From: JAIRVZ01 sp031553415
GTDB taxonomy: Bacteria > Bacteroidota > Bacteroidia > Bacteroidales > Azobacteroidaceae
Direction of reading: 5' to 3'
Assembly (NCBI GenBank): GCA_031553415.1
Contig: JAVBLO010000005.1
Location: 1-64,000 of the forward strand
DNA: 64,000 bases
Shown here: positions 24,766 through 34,466 of the stretch, one piece after another
Numbering within the stretch: the stretch's first letter is position 1
Layout: every line of letters begins with the position of its first letter
Translations under genes and position numbers: made by a program
The notes under the pieces: model-generated
What the model was told of the DNA's origin: nothing
Database searches by the model: none
Seen by the model: only the letters and a program-made list of their open reading frames with translations

Positions 24766-26064
24766 ATGGGTTTGTATCAGGGACTTGCATTTATCATATT
24801 ATCATTAATGGGTGCTTATTATGTATTTAATCCGAGGATTTATAATTTAAAAAACCCTTTTGACAAACAAATATCCTTTTCTGTTACAAACTCCCAATAT
24901 TTATTGCTTTTTTTATTGGCATCTGCCATACTCGGATGTGGTGGGGATTTAATGGCTTCGCGTTTGCTTACAAGTATTATTTTAGCATTTCTGATGTTAT
25001 TAATAAATAATAAGCGTATCGAATTCTCAAGAACAGTTTTCCTATACTTCTTCTATCTGCTTTGGTTGATTATTGCAACGATTTACTCCCCCTCTCAGTA
25101 TTATGGTTTGCGAGTTTTCTTAAAATATTTATATCCTTTTTTAATGATGTTATTTGCGTCCCAGGTAACTACATCTGAAGTATTTTATCTGAAAGGAATA
25201 CAAATAATACTCCGGATAGCTTTGTTTGGTGCACTTTGTTTATTAGTATTTTACTGGATTCCTGTGCTTGGAAGCGTAGTTTTGTTGCTCACATATTATG
25301 GAACTGCCATTTTGGATTTTTTCCCGGTTGCAATTGCAATATCATTCTTATACTATTCACATTTTAAGAAAAAAAAATATTTATTTTATATTTTCATATT
25401 CTTTTTATCATCTGTTGTTCACACCAATCGTACAGGTATCTTAGCTGCTTTTATTACCATAATCATAGCTGCATTGGTCAGATATAGGCTGAAAGCTTTA
25501 CCATATATCATAGGAGGTTTAGTTATATTTGGAGGAGCAGTCTTATCTATTCCTGAATTCCGGGCTAAAATGTTTAAGAAACAAATGAATGTCGATGAGA
25601 TTGTTGAAAGGAGAGATGAGCTAACAGTAGACGACATAAATACGAATGGACGCTCCGCCATGTGGGAATGGAGTTTGAATAATTTTTATAAAAATAAAGA
25701 ATGGACGGGCTCGGGACTTGGAGTGACGCAAAGGGCATTCCAAGGAAATTTAACGCCTTTCAATATGCCTGCAGTTCACAATGATTATATTCAGATTATA
25801 TGTGATACGGGGTTAATAGGTTTAATTTTATACGGTTTAACATTGCTATCACTAATAGCGCATTGTTTTATTGTTTATTTCAAAACATATTGCCATCCGG
25901 CAGTTAAATTTGCAGCATTTGTGGCGGGTGTGAGCATGGCAGGTATGGTTTCTACGCTGTATACTGATAATGTAGTGAATTATTCTCTAATGACCCTTGG
26001 TTTCCCATTCGCATTATATGGAATGATGTTGGGGCTAAAGGCAAACACAATGAATACTATTTAA
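24766..26064 (+). CDS. wzy: O-antigen polymerase/ligase family membrane protein (Wzy-like)
   Basis: Polytopic protein of 432 residues with 10-12 hydrophobic helices and one large periplasmic loop at about residues 265-345. The loop ends in the Wzy/WaaL-type motif MPAVHNDYIQIICDTGLIG, and an SGLGVTQRAF segment precedes it. This layout suits a Wzy polymerase that joins lipid-linked repeat units in the periplasm. Ligases share the fold, so a ligase role cannot be excluded. It sits between a GT4 and the DUF6625 gene, 5 kb after Wzx. Confidence 0.8.
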   Translation: MGLYQGLAFIILSLMGAYYVFNPRIYNLKNPFDKQISFSVTNSQYLLLFLLASAILGCGGDLMASRLLTSIILAFLMLLINNKRIEFSRTVFLYFFYLLWLIIATIYSPSQYYGLRVFLKYLYPFLMMLFASQVTTSEVFYLKGIQIILRIALFGALCLLVFYWIPVLGSVVLLLTYYGTAILDFFPVAIAISFLYYSHFKKKKYLFYIFIFFLSSVVHTNRTGILAAFITIIIAALVRYRLKALPYIIGGLVIFGGAVLSIPEFRAKMFKKQMNVDEIVERRDELTVDDINTNGRSAMWEWSLNNFYKNKEWTGSGLGVTQRAFQGNLTPFNMPAVHNDYIQIICDTGLIGLILYGLTLLSLIAHCFIVYFKTYCHPAVKFAAFVAGVSMAGMVSTLYTDNVVNYSLMTLGFPFALYGMMLGLKANTMNTI

Positions 26065-26082
26065 TATATTATTGTAAAAGAC

Positions 26083-27051
26083 ATGAATAAGACAGCTTTG
26101 GTCATATTATATCTGGGAAATCCTCCGGTTTTTTTAGATTTATTCATTAAAGGTTGCACCTATAATAAAAAATTTGATTTTGTTTTTTTTACAGATTGGG
26201 ATTACTCTAAATATTATTTTTCATCAAATTGCATACTAAATACTTGTTCAAAAGAACAATTTAAAGAACTAACAATAAGCAAATTAGGATTTCCTGTCGC
26301 AGTAAAATCTTCATTTAAATTATGTGACTATAAACCTACTATCCCCTTTTTTTTTGAAGACTATTTAGTTGATTACAATTATGTAGGTTGGTGTGATATT
26401 GATATTGTTTTTGGAAATTTGCATAAATTTTTTAATGAGGAATTATTTTCTAACTTTGACTTTCTTACTATAGCTAAAGATCATATTTCTGGTCCTTTTA
26501 CCATAATGAAAAATGAACGGAAATATACTACCATTTTTATGACGGCAAAAGGTTGGAAAGAAATATTCATAGATGAACGTCATTATGCATTTGATGAAGG
26601 ATTAAGGATTGAACAAAATAGTGGGTTGGATAGCTTTTCAAGCATGATGAAAAGAGAAGAAAATAATGGGAATATAAATGTTTTACACACATTATGTGCC
26701 TATGAGAGACATCCTCAGCATATGAAATATAGAAATGGCAGCATAGAAGAAAATGGTGTTGAATATTCGATGTTTCATTTTGTTATTGCCAAAAGAAATT
26801 CTTTTTTCGTCTTTCCTGACTGGAAAAAAATTCCGGATCAGTTTAACATTTCAAAATATGGATTTTCAAGGATAGATGAAAAATTATCCTTCATTTCATT
26901 ATTTACACACACTTCTTATAGGAAACAAGTTTATTCTAATATCAAAAAAAAGAAAAAAGTTCTTTCCAATTTGATAAAAGAAAGCAATTGGAAAAATCTA
27001 TATATCGGATTGAAAAGGCAAATTTTCACAAAAAAATGGATTGAAGAATAA
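26083..27051 (+). CDS. DUF6625 family putative glycosyltransferase
   Basis: Protein of 322 residues matching the DUF6625 pattern found in capsule and O-antigen clusters: MNKTALVILYLGNPPVFLDL, FKLCDYKPTIPFFFEDYL and the DxD-containing YVGWCDIDIVFGNLHKF (D105, D107). The DxD motif and the alternating beta/alpha N-terminal half suggest a GT-A type nucleotide-sugar transferase. The family has no characterised member that I can name. There is no signal peptide or membrane helix. The surrounding genes all act in glycan assembly. Confidence 0.72.
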   Translation: MNKTALVILYLGNPPVFLDLFIKGCTYNKKFDFVFFTDWDYSKYYFSSNCILNTCSKEQFKELTISKLGFPVAVKSSFKLCDYKPTIPFFFEDYLVDYNYVGWCDIDIVFGNLHKFFNEELFSNFDFLTIAKDHISGPFTIMKNERKYTTIFMTAKGWKEIFIDERHYAFDEGLRIEQNSGLDSFSSMMKREENNGNINVLHTLCAYERHPQHMKYRNGSIEENGVEYSMFHFVIAKRNSFFVFPDWKKIPDQFNISKYGFSRIDEKLSFISLFTHTSYRKQVYSNIKKKKKVLSNLIKESNWKNLYIGLKRQIFTKKWIEE

Positions 27052-27074
27052 TAAATTATGTAGAATATTGCGAA

Positions 27075-28085
27075 ATGAGTAAAAGTACACAATCAAGAGA
27101 TATATTCATTGACACCATAAAAGGTTGGGGTATCATGTTGGTTATCTGGGGACATTCCAGTTTTTTCCTGTTTGATGAAGTCTACTCATTTCACATGCCT
27201 CTGTTTTTTTTCTTATCCGGATGTTTTTTTAAGTGGAATACAACCTATCGCCAGTTTATTAAGAAAAAAATTTCTCAATTAATCATTCCATATATCATTT
27301 TTTTTCTTCTCAGTTATATTTTCTACATTGTGTTATTAGGACTAACCCATCGTTTGGACACAGCTTACAGTTTAAATATGTTGAAAGGGCTCATTCCTTT
27401 TGGTAATGAAGTAATGAATTCTTCGTTATGGTTCTTATATACCCTTTTCTGGATGTCCATTATTTATATGGCTATAAGAAAAATTTGTAGTAACAATTTT
27501 TTAATACTAATAATATGTTTGGGACTGCATCTGTTAGAATACGTGATGTTAATTAACAATATTAAATTGCCTTTTTTCTTTAACCGGAGTTTGGAAAGTA
27601 TAATATATATGCATTGGGGATATTGGCTTTATCATATCTGGACATCAAATCTTGTGTTAAAGCTACCTATATGGAAAAAAGTCTTGTTATTTTTATTTTC
27701 TTTTTTTCTTTGGGCGCTTATATTCCACTTTCAATCAACAATGGAAGGTATTGTCCGAAACGCTTTAGGTTTAATCGTGGCTTTTACAGGCATCATGTTC
27801 AGTTTTTTTTTATGTTCTCTGTTTTTCCCGGCCAAAAGATTAAGAAGCATTCTGACATATTTAGGCTCACATACATTATGCTTATTTGCACTTCACATGC
27901 CTCTTCTCGAAATAGCAAGGCCTTGTGCGAAGCTTTTATGGGGAATTAATAATCTAAAATATGATATAACTGTTTTTTGTCTCTCGCTCTTGCTTTCAGT
28001 CATAATAGGAGAAATATTAATGATGATTTTCCCCCGTTATCTGGGAGTTTCTTCTTTCAGCAAAAAAATCTCCCCAACAACATAA
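27075..28085 (+). CDS. Acyltransferase family 3 membrane protein
   Basis: Second O-acyltransferase of the cluster, 336 residues with about ten helices. The start RDIFIDTIKGWGIMLVIWGH carries the family His, followed by VYSFHMPLFFFLSGCFF, the WecH/OafA-type motif. HTLCLFALHMPLLEIARPCA lies near the C-terminal third. It is probably an acetyltransferase that decorates a sugar in the membrane. It is not closely similar to the acyltransferase 5 kb upstream, so two different positions or substrates are likely. It follows DUF6625 by 23 bases and precedes a GT2 by 4 bases. Confidence 0.85.
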   Translation: MSKSTQSRDIFIDTIKGWGIMLVIWGHSSFFLFDEVYSFHMPLFFFLSGCFFKWNTTYRQFIKKKISQLIIPYIIFFLLSYIFYIVLLGLTHRLDTAYSLNMLKGLIPFGNEVMNSSLWFLYTLFWMSIIYMAIRKICSNNFLILIICLGLHLLEYVMLINNIKLPFFFNRSLESIIYMHWGYWLYHIWTSNLVLKLPIWKKVLLFLFSFFLWALIFHFQSTMEGIVRNALGLIVAFTGIMFSFFLCSLFFPAKRLRSILTYLGSHTLCLFALHMPLLEIARPCAKLLWGINNLKYDITVFCLSLLLSVIIGEILMMIFPRYLGVSSFSKKISPTT

Positions 28086-28089
28086 TTTA

Positions 28090-29022
28090 ATGATATCAAT
28101 AGTTATTCCTCTATATAATAAAGAAAAACAAATTGCAAATACATTGCAAACTGTTCTTGCCCAAACTTATCAGGAGTTTGAAATTATTATTGTGAATGAT
28201 GGTTCGACAGACAATAGTGTTGAGGAAGTACTGAAAATAAAAGATTCCAGGATTCGATTATTTCAACAATCCAATGAAGGCGTTTCCGCTGCCCGTAATA
28301 GGGGAATAAAAGAAAGCAAATTTAATTATATTGCACTGTTGGATGCTGATGATGAATGGAAAACAGATTATTTGGCGACACAAATGGATTTGATTTATCG
28401 CTACCCCGAATGTTCCGTTTATGCATGTGCTTACGAATTCAAAGATTCTAAAGGGAAAATAAGTCCACTAATTCTTAATAAAATATCTTTTAAAAGGGAA
28501 GATGGAGTCTTGAATAATTACTTTGAAGTTGCATCTTGTTCTCATCCTCCGATAAGCTCTTCTACTGTCGTATTTTCCAAGAAAGCATTTGTTTTAATAG
28601 GAGGATTTCCTGTTGGGATTACTTCTGGGGAAGACTTACTCACATGGGCAAAATTAGCTGTAGATTTTCAAATAGCATATTCAACAAAACCTTCCGCATT
28701 TTTTGTCCAACATGATTCACATCTTGTATCAAACAAGCCAACACGCTTACATGATGAGACAAATTATGTTGCTCGGGAATTGATTTCTCTTTGCAAAAAG
28801 ACAACAGGAAAACAAAAAAAACATCTTAAATTGTACATATCAATGTGGTATAAAATGAGAGCGTCTGTTTTCCTTCGCATAAATTACAAAAGACAAACAT
28901 TTAAATATTCGTTTTATTCTTTGAAATACAACCCTTTTAATTTAAAAGTTTATATATTTATGTGTTTGGTTTTATTACCCGTCACGCTTCAAAACTACAT
29001 AAAAAATTTATACACTACATGA
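28090..29022 (+). CDS. Glycosyltransferase family 2, paralogue A
   Basis: GT-A transferase of 310 residues beginning MISIVIPLYNKEKQIANTLQ. The catalytic core has IIIVNDGSTDNSVEEVLKI, EGVSAARNRGI and DADDEW, then ASCSHPPISSSTVVF and GITSGEDLLTWAKLA in the acceptor half. It is strikingly similar to the gene 2 kb downstream (paralogue B), with the same length and near-identical first 60 residues. The C-terminal third has diverged and ends in a hydrophobic stretch that may anchor it. It overlaps the following GT4 by 4 bases. Confidence 0.89.
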   Translation: MISIVIPLYNKEKQIANTLQTVLAQTYQEFEIIIVNDGSTDNSVEEVLKIKDSRIRLFQQSNEGVSAARNRGIKESKFNYIALLDADDEWKTDYLATQMDLIYRYPECSVYACAYEFKDSKGKISPLILNKISFKREDGVLNNYFEVASCSHPPISSSTVVFSKKAFVLIGGFPVGITSGEDLLTWAKLAVDFQIAYSTKPSAFFVQHDSHLVSNKPTRLHDETNYVARELISLCKKTTGKQKKHLKLYISMWYKMRASVFLRINYKRQTFKYSFYSLKYNPFNLKVYIFMCLVLLPVTLQNYIKNLYTT

Positions 29023-30122
29023 GATTACTGTATTTTGCGTCTGATTACACCATTGGTCTTAGTTGTCTGTTAGTACAACAAGCAATTGCCATTAAAAAAG
29101 AAGGCATAGATTTTGTTGCTATTGCAGGTGATACAGAACAAGAAATAGGATTAACGGAACAAATGGAAAATGAAAAAATCAATTTGTTTCGGATAAAAGA
29201 CATGGATGAACATAAAAGCTTCTTTCATTTATCTAATCAAATTGGTCAGCTTATAAAAGAGAATAACATTCAATATGTTCATGTACAAAACAATTGGCAA
29301 CTAATGTTAGTCTCTTTTCATAAATATAAGAACTTCTTGAAACCTAAGTCTTATAAAATTGCATATACATTACACGGATTTCGTCATAATCATCCTGTTA
29401 AATCTATATTTGCAACTGCGTTTATCGGACTGATTTTACTTTTATTTACTAACCGGGTATTTATTATGTCTGATTATGTAAAAAGACACTTTTTCTTTTT
29501 AGGAAGAAAAATGAAGAAATTGTATTTAGGAATTGATGATTCTTTTTTCTTAAAAACAGAGAATCATTTGATAACAGATCCAATACGATTGATTTTTCCT
29601 GCTCAATTCAGGAAAGGAAAAAATCAAGACATGCTGATTAATTCGATTGCATCTTATATCAATAAAACGGATGATCAAACAATCGAATTATATTTGCCGG
29701 GAAGTGGACCTTTATTATCTGAATATGAAAATTTAGTCAAAGACAAAAATCTGGAAAAAAATGTGATTTTTCCAGGGCAATGTACAAAATTAGAGGTAAG
29801 AAATTTATATGATTTTTGCAACATAGGAATCGTTTCAAGTAATACCGAAACATTCGGTCAAAGTATTGTTGAACCATTTGTATTAGGACGTTGCGTATTA
29901 ACCAGAAACATTGGGGTTGCACCTGACATAATAAAAGAAGGTATTAATGGTTACTTTTTCAATGATCAAAATGATCTGACAGAAATATTGGTTAAATTAT
30001 TTCAAGACAGGAAAAATATTGAAATTACGGGCAACAATAATTTCACTGAAAGGGAGATGTTTTCATGGAAAGAAATAATAAAAATTTACAAGAAAGATTT
30101 ACAACTTAGTTCGATACAATAA
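29019..30122 (+). CDS. Glycosyltransferase family 4
   Basis: GT-B transferase of 367 residues. The ATG at 29019 overlaps the preceding stop and gives the usual GT4 start MRLLYFASDYTIGLSCLLVQ. A hydrophobic helix near residues 130-150 (FATAFIGLILLLFTN) may hold it to the membrane. The C-terminal domain has PAQFRKGKNQDMLINSIASY, the EX7E motif in SNTETFGQSIVEPFVLG and the downstream APDIIKEGINGYFF. It lies between the two paralogous GT2 genes. Specificity is unknown. Confidence 0.86.
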   Translation: MRLLYFASDYTIGLSCLLVQQAIAIKKEGIDFVAIAGDTEQEIGLTEQMENEKINLFRIKDMDEHKSFFHLSNQIGQLIKENNIQYVHVQNNWQLMLVSFHKYKNFLKPKSYKIAYTLHGFRHNHPVKSIFATAFIGLILLLFTNRVFIMSDYVKRHFFFLGRKMKKLYLGIDDSFFLKTENHLITDPIRLIFPAQFRKGKNQDMLINSIASYINKTDDQTIELYLPGSGPLLSEYENLVKDKNLEKNVIFPGQCTKLEVRNLYDFCNIGIVSSNTETFGQSIVEPFVLGRCVLTRNIGVAPDIIKEGINGYFFNDQNDLTEILVKLFQDRKNIEITGNNNFTEREMFSWKEIIKIYKKDLQLSSIQ

Positions 30123-30141
30123 TAACGACAATATAATTTTT

Positions 30142-31074
30142 ATGATATCAATCGTTATTCCATTATATAACAAAGAAAAACAGATTAGCAATACATTGCA
30201 AACTGTTTTCAATCAAACTTATCAGGAGTTTGAAATTATTATTGTAAATGATGGTTCGACTGATAATAGTGTAGATGAAGTTTTAAAAATAAAAGATTCA
30301 CGGATACGATTGTTTCATCAAGCTAACGCCGGTGTTTCTTCCGCCAGGAATAAAGGCATTTCTGAAAGTAAGTTTGATTTGATAGCTTTTTTGGATGCAG
30401 ATGATACCTGGAAACCGGAATATTTGCAAACTCAGTTTGAGCTATATCAAAAATATACGGAATGTGATATATATGCATGTAATTATGAAATAAAAGATAA
30501 CAAAGGGAAAATCACGCCAACTATTATTCATAAATTATTGTTTAACGAAACTGATGGAATCCTTACAAATTATTTTGAAGTCGCAAGTTGCTCGCATCCG
30601 CCATTATGGACATCTGCTGTTGTTGTGAAGAAGGATGCCATTTTATCTGTTGCAGGTTTTCCTCCAGGAATTAAGGCCGGAGAAGATTTATTGACTTGGG
30701 CTAAATTAGCTGATGCCTACAAAATTGCCTATTATTCAAAACCATTGGCAACATTCAATGCTCCTACTTTTGTAACAGACAGGGAGAAACGGTTGGATGT
30801 TAATAAAAAAGATATTGTTCATGATGAATTGTATCATTTATTTGTTCAGACAAAAAATGATAAAAAGAATATAAAAAAATACATTGGGAGATGGAATGAA
30901 ATGAGGACTGCAATTTTTTTAGAGAGTGGATTGGGAATGGAGTCTCTGAAGCCTGCATGGAGAGCTTTGAGATATACCGGATTTACTGCTAAAACAATAT
31001 TTTTTATTTTGGTCTCATTTCTTCCCGGTAACGGACAGAAGTATATTATGAAATACAAAAGGAATAAACAATGA
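30142..31074 (+). CDS. Glycosyltransferase family 2, paralogue B
   Basis: GT-A transferase of 310 residues, a duplicate of the GT2 at 28090. It starts MISIVIPLYNKEKQISNTLQ and has IIIVNDGSTDNSVDEVLKI, AGVSSARNKGI and DADDTW, with the same ASCSHPPLWTSAVVV and GIKAGEDLLTWAKLA signatures. Differences cluster after about residue 215 and around PPLWTS versus PPISSS, so acceptor choice may differ. It overlaps the following GT4 by 4 bases. Confidence 0.89.
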   Translation: MISIVIPLYNKEKQISNTLQTVFNQTYQEFEIIIVNDGSTDNSVDEVLKIKDSRIRLFHQANAGVSSARNKGISESKFDLIAFLDADDTWKPEYLQTQFELYQKYTECDIYACNYEIKDNKGKITPTIIHKLLFNETDGILTNYFEVASCSHPPLWTSAVVVKKDAILSVAGFPPGIKAGEDLLTWAKLADAYKIAYYSKPLATFNAPTFVTDREKRLDVNKKDIVHDELYHLFVQTKNDKKNIKKYIGRWNEMRTAIFLESGLGMESLKPAWRALRYTGFTAKTIFFILVSFLPGNGQKYIMKYKRNKQ

Positions 31075-32264
31075 GAATTGTTTCTATACACACAGACTTT
31101 TGCCTTTATTGGCCTGCAAGATTGCAAGCTTTATCGGAAAAATTAACGTCGGATGGTCATGAATTTTCAGTGATTGAAATATCCGGAAAGGGAAATTTTT
31201 ATGCATTTGCAAAACCCAAAGTTCAAGAAGGTCTTTCCTGGACTTGTCTCTTTCCTGATAAAAAAATGGAAGAAATATCTTCCGAACGAATAAGTAAAAT
31301 CCTTGAAAAAAAATTGGATGAATTAAATCCTGATGTTATCATGGCTGGAGCCATTGCCTTTCCTTCAGGAGCCATTGCTACGAGATGGGCAAAAAAGAGG
31401 GGAAAAGGAATCGTGATTTTTGACGATGCCAGAATGCTTGATGTGCCTCGAAATTTTATTGTCAATTACATAAAAAAGATAATATACAGAAATGTTGATG
31501 CAATTTTCTGCCCTACGCCAGATTGGAATCAAACATTTTTTTATTGGGGTTTTAAACAAGAGCAATTATTCTATGGCATGGACGTCGTCGATAATAACTT
31601 TTGGAAAAATGATTTGAGTGATGGTGTCTCAAAATTAAAATTTCCGGAAAAATATATCTTATCTATCGGAAGACAAGTTAACAAAAAGAATTTTTTGTTT
31701 TTAATTAAAGCATTCGACCAATATGTAAAATCTTCAGATTTGAATATTTCATTGGTATTGGTTGGTGATGGGGAAGAACATATCTGCTTAGAAAATTATG
31801 TCAAAGACAACAATATAAGAAACGTTCATTTTTTTCCATTTATGAGCCAACTTGAATTAAGAGAAGTATATCAAAATGCAGATTTATTTGTCTTACCAAG
31901 CTTGTATGGAGAAACATGGGGATTAGTCGTTAACGAGGCGATGGCTTCCGGATTACCAATTGCTATTAGTTCTCAGGTTGGCTGTTCAAGTACTTTAGTC
32001 GGAATAAATGAAAATGGATATTTATTTTCTCCGGCTAATTTGAATGAACTAACTGATATTTTCAAACATTTTTTTTCTCTTTCAGATATGTGTAGAGAGG
32101 AAATGGGCAAGATATCCGTTGAAAGAATACAAAAATGGGGACTATCAAGATTTGTAAAAGGAGCATGTGATGCTATTTTCTACGCATCCGTTAATAAAAA
32201 GAAAAGTAATTACTTTGATAGATTTATTCTAAAGCTATGGAATGGAAGATATAATCCGGTTTAA
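31071..32264 (+). CDS. Glycosyltransferase family 4
   Basis: GT-B transferase of 397 residues. The N-terminal domain starts MRIVSIHTDFCLYWPARLQA and contains an FPSGAIATRWAKKRGKGIVI strand-helix. The donor domain has ILSIGRQVNKKNFLFLIKAF, LVLVGDGEEH and the EX7E motif in PSLYGETWGLVVNEAMASG, then VGCSSTLVGINENGYLF. It is coupled to the GT2 upstream by an ATGA overlap and precedes the UbiA gene by 3 bases. Specificity is unknown. Confidence 0.87.
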   Translation: MRIVSIHTDFCLYWPARLQALSEKLTSDGHEFSVIEISGKGNFYAFAKPKVQEGLSWTCLFPDKKMEEISSERISKILEKKLDELNPDVIMAGAIAFPSGAIATRWAKKRGKGIVIFDDARMLDVPRNFIVNYIKKIIYRNVDAIFCPTPDWNQTFFYWGFKQEQLFYGMDVVDNNFWKNDLSDGVSKLKFPEKYILSIGRQVNKKNFLFLIKAFDQYVKSSDLNISLVLVGDGEEHICLENYVKDNNIRNVHFFPFMSQLELREVYQNADLFVLPSLYGETWGLVVNEAMASGLPIAISSQVGCSSTLVGINENGYLFSPANLNELTDIFKHFFSLSDMCREEMGKISVERIQKWGLSRFVKGACDAIFYASVNKKKSNYFDRFILKLWNGRYNPV

Positions 32265-32267
32265 ATA

Positions 32268-33155
32268 ATGGAAAAATTTTCTTATGCTTTAAAACTAATG
32301 CGTATAGAACAATGGATAAAAAATGTATTTATATTTTTTCCATTATTCTTCTCTGGTGGTATTACAAACACATCCAAGCTAATTGCTTGTATTGTTGCTT
32401 TCTTGAGTTTCTGTTTTATTGCAAGTTCCATCTATTGTTTTAACGATATTCTTGATGTAGAATCTGACAAGATTCATCCGGAAAAATCCCAAAGGCCTTT
32501 AGCTAATGGAAAGCTAAGCAAGAATGTTGGAATTATTGTTATGATTTACTCCCTGTTAATAGGCACGTTGATAATTCTTTCCGCGGAATATGCGCATGCT
32601 TTTCAAATTATTTTGGCTGTCGCATTATATTATTTATTAAATGTTCTTTATACACTGTGGTTGAAGCATAAAGCGATTATTGATGTTATTATTATTGCAT
32701 TAGGATTTGTAATCAGAATTGTTGTTGGAGGTATTGCTACTGACATTACCCTTTCCCATTGGATAATTATCATGACTTTTCTTATCGCATTATTTATTGC
32801 ATTTGCAAAAAGACGAGATGATTTTGTAAAATACGATGAATCCGGGGTTGCAATTAGAAAGAGCATCACCAACTATAATTTTCAATTTTTAGATGCGGCA
32901 TTGGTATTAACATCAACCATAACAATCGTTGCTTACATTATGTACACAATTTCTCCGGAAGTGATTGAACGCATGAATAGCGATTTGGTTTATACAACTT
33001 CAATTTTTGTTTTAATGGGAATATTGAGGTATTTGCAGCTTACTTTGGTTCAGAAAAAAAGTTGGAGCCCAACTAAAATTGTATTAAAAGATAGATTTAT
33101 ACAATGTGATATTGCTCTTTGGATTATAGCATTTGTAATTATTATGTATTTATGA
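32268..33155 (+). CDS. UbiA-family prenyltransferase, DPPR-synthase-like
   Basis: Integral membrane prenyltransferase of 295 residues with eight to nine helices. The first aspartate-rich motif is N59-D60-x2-D63-x3-D67 followed by HPEKSQRPLANGKLS, the form typical of decaprenyl-phosphate:5-phosphoribose-1-diphosphate transferases (DPPR synthase, Rv3806c type) rather than of quinone-pathway UbiA. The second conserved region is LWLKHKAIIDVIIIALGFVI followed by RIVVGG, with AFAKRRDDF after it. The predicted reaction moves 5-phosphoribose from PRPP to polyprenyl phosphate. The following membrane GT-C and HAD phosphatase genes fit this role. Confidence 0.8.
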   Translation: MEKFSYALKLMRIEQWIKNVFIFFPLFFSGGITNTSKLIACIVAFLSFCFIASSIYCFNDILDVESDKIHPEKSQRPLANGKLSKNVGIIVMIYSLLIGTLIILSAEYAHAFQIILAVALYYLLNVLYTLWLKHKAIIDVIIIALGFVIRIVVGGIATDITLSHWIIIMTFLIALFIAFAKRRDDFVKYDESGVAIRKSITNYNFQFLDAALVLTSTITIVAYIMYTISPEVIERMNSDLVYTTSIFVLMGILRYLQLTLVQKKSWSPTKIVLKDRFIQCDIALWIIAFVIIMYL

Positions 33156-33173
33156 TTAACATTTATTCTTGAC

Positions 33174-34466
33174 ATGGAACAAACAATTGGGTTATTAAAA
33201 AAAAACAGTTTATTGATTGTTATATTGTTAGCGTATTTTTTATTGCAACTACTATTTGTAACTATTGGTGGTTTAACTCTCTCTGATTCGGAGTATATTC
33301 GGATTGCTACAGAAATATCAGAAAAGGGAGAATTATATCCAACAGTTTCAAATTTTAATTTTCCGTATATATGGAATATCGGTGCAATTAATTTAATTGC
33401 ATTGTGCTTGAGTATTTTTAATTCTTTTGATTCGGTTTTAATTGTTAACTGTGTTGCAAATACACTATGTGCATTATTCCTATTTTTATATGTAAAAAGA
33501 ATTACAAATAAAAATGTGGGATGGATTTGTTTAATTCTTTACTCAATATACTTACCAAATTTTGCATACATATCAAGCCTTCAATCTGAAACGTATTTCG
33601 TTCTTTTTATCATTAGTGGATTTTACTTTTCTACATTCAATAACAAATATTACAATTTTCTTGCAGGCGTTTTATTTGTCATTGCAAATTGGTTCCGCCC
33701 TCTTTTAATATTATTTTTTCCTCTTTTAATCTTTTATTTTTATCAGCAAAAATGCTTGAAAAGATTATTACCTATTAGTTTCGGGCTTGTTTTAACTATA
33801 TTCATTATTGGAGGAGAAGTATATTCCAGAACTGGCAAGTTTGTATTTCAGGCAAACACAAGTTGGTTTAACATAGCAATGACTTGTAATGATTCTTCAG
33901 ATGGAACGTTTAACAACGAGTTATTTCAGGAAGAGTTTATATTATACCAGCAAAATCAAGATACAAAAAATTGTTTTGATATGACTGAAGTTTATAAGGA
34001 AAAGAGCCTGAATTACATATTCAATAATCCTGTAAAAATGATAAAACAAATTCCTAACCGCTTTATTCGATTTTATATGAATGACACAAGCTGTATGTGG
34101 GCATTTGTTCCTGATAAAATACACAAAACTGAACATCAACTTATGGATGAGGGAGCTTCCAGCACTTTATGGACAAAGTTCCCTAATTATGGCATATATC
34201 AATACATATTATTGTATAGTCAGCTATATTACTATTTTATTATAGCAACATTTGTTCTTGGGGCAATTAAAGCATATAAAAATAGATATTCACAATTACT
34301 GGTACCATTCTTAATTGTTCTTTTTGGAACTATTTTGACCATTGCAATCATCTCTCTAAATAGGTATCACTATCCTTTTATCCCTTTTATGATGATTTTT
34401 TCCGCATATTATATTTCAGAATTGAATTTTGTAAAGAGAAAATTTTTCAATGCAAAAGCAAGCTAA
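33174..34466 (+). CDS. GT-C fold membrane glycosyltransferase (GT39/ArnT-like)
   Basis: Polytopic protein of 430 residues with about ten helices. The first external loop carries an acidic motif (TLSDSEYIRIATEISEKGEL, with D38 and E40 at the usual place of the GT-C metal/donor acid). A long periplasmic segment at about residues 225-330 (SSDGTFNNELFQEEF to MDEGASSTLWTKFPNYG) resembles the C-terminal lumenal part of GT39-type enzymes. GT-C enzymes use polyprenyl-phosphate sugars as donors and act outside the cytoplasm. The donor could be the product of the UbiA gene next door. It overlaps the HAD gene by 17 bases. The family call is by topology and motif placement only. Confidence 0.68.
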   Translation: MEQTIGLLKKNSLLIVILLAYFLLQLLFVTIGGLTLSDSEYIRIATEISEKGELYPTVSNFNFPYIWNIGAINLIALCLSIFNSFDSVLIVNCVANTLCALFLFLYVKRITNKNVGWICLILYSIYLPNFAYISSLQSETYFVLFIISGFYFSTFNNKYYNFLAGVLFVIANWFRPLLILFFPLLIFYFYQQKCLKRLLPISFGLVLTIFIIGGEVYSRTGKFVFQANTSWFNIAMTCNDSSDGTFNNELFQEEFILYQQNQDTKNCFDMTEVYKEKSLNYIFNNPVKMIKQIPNRFIRFYMNDTSCMWAFVPDKIHKTEHQLMDEGASSTLWTKFPNYGIYQYILLYSQLYYYFIIATFVLGAIKAYKNRYSQLLVPFLIVLFGTILTIAIISLNRYHYPFIPFMMIFSAYYISELNFVKRKFFNAKAS

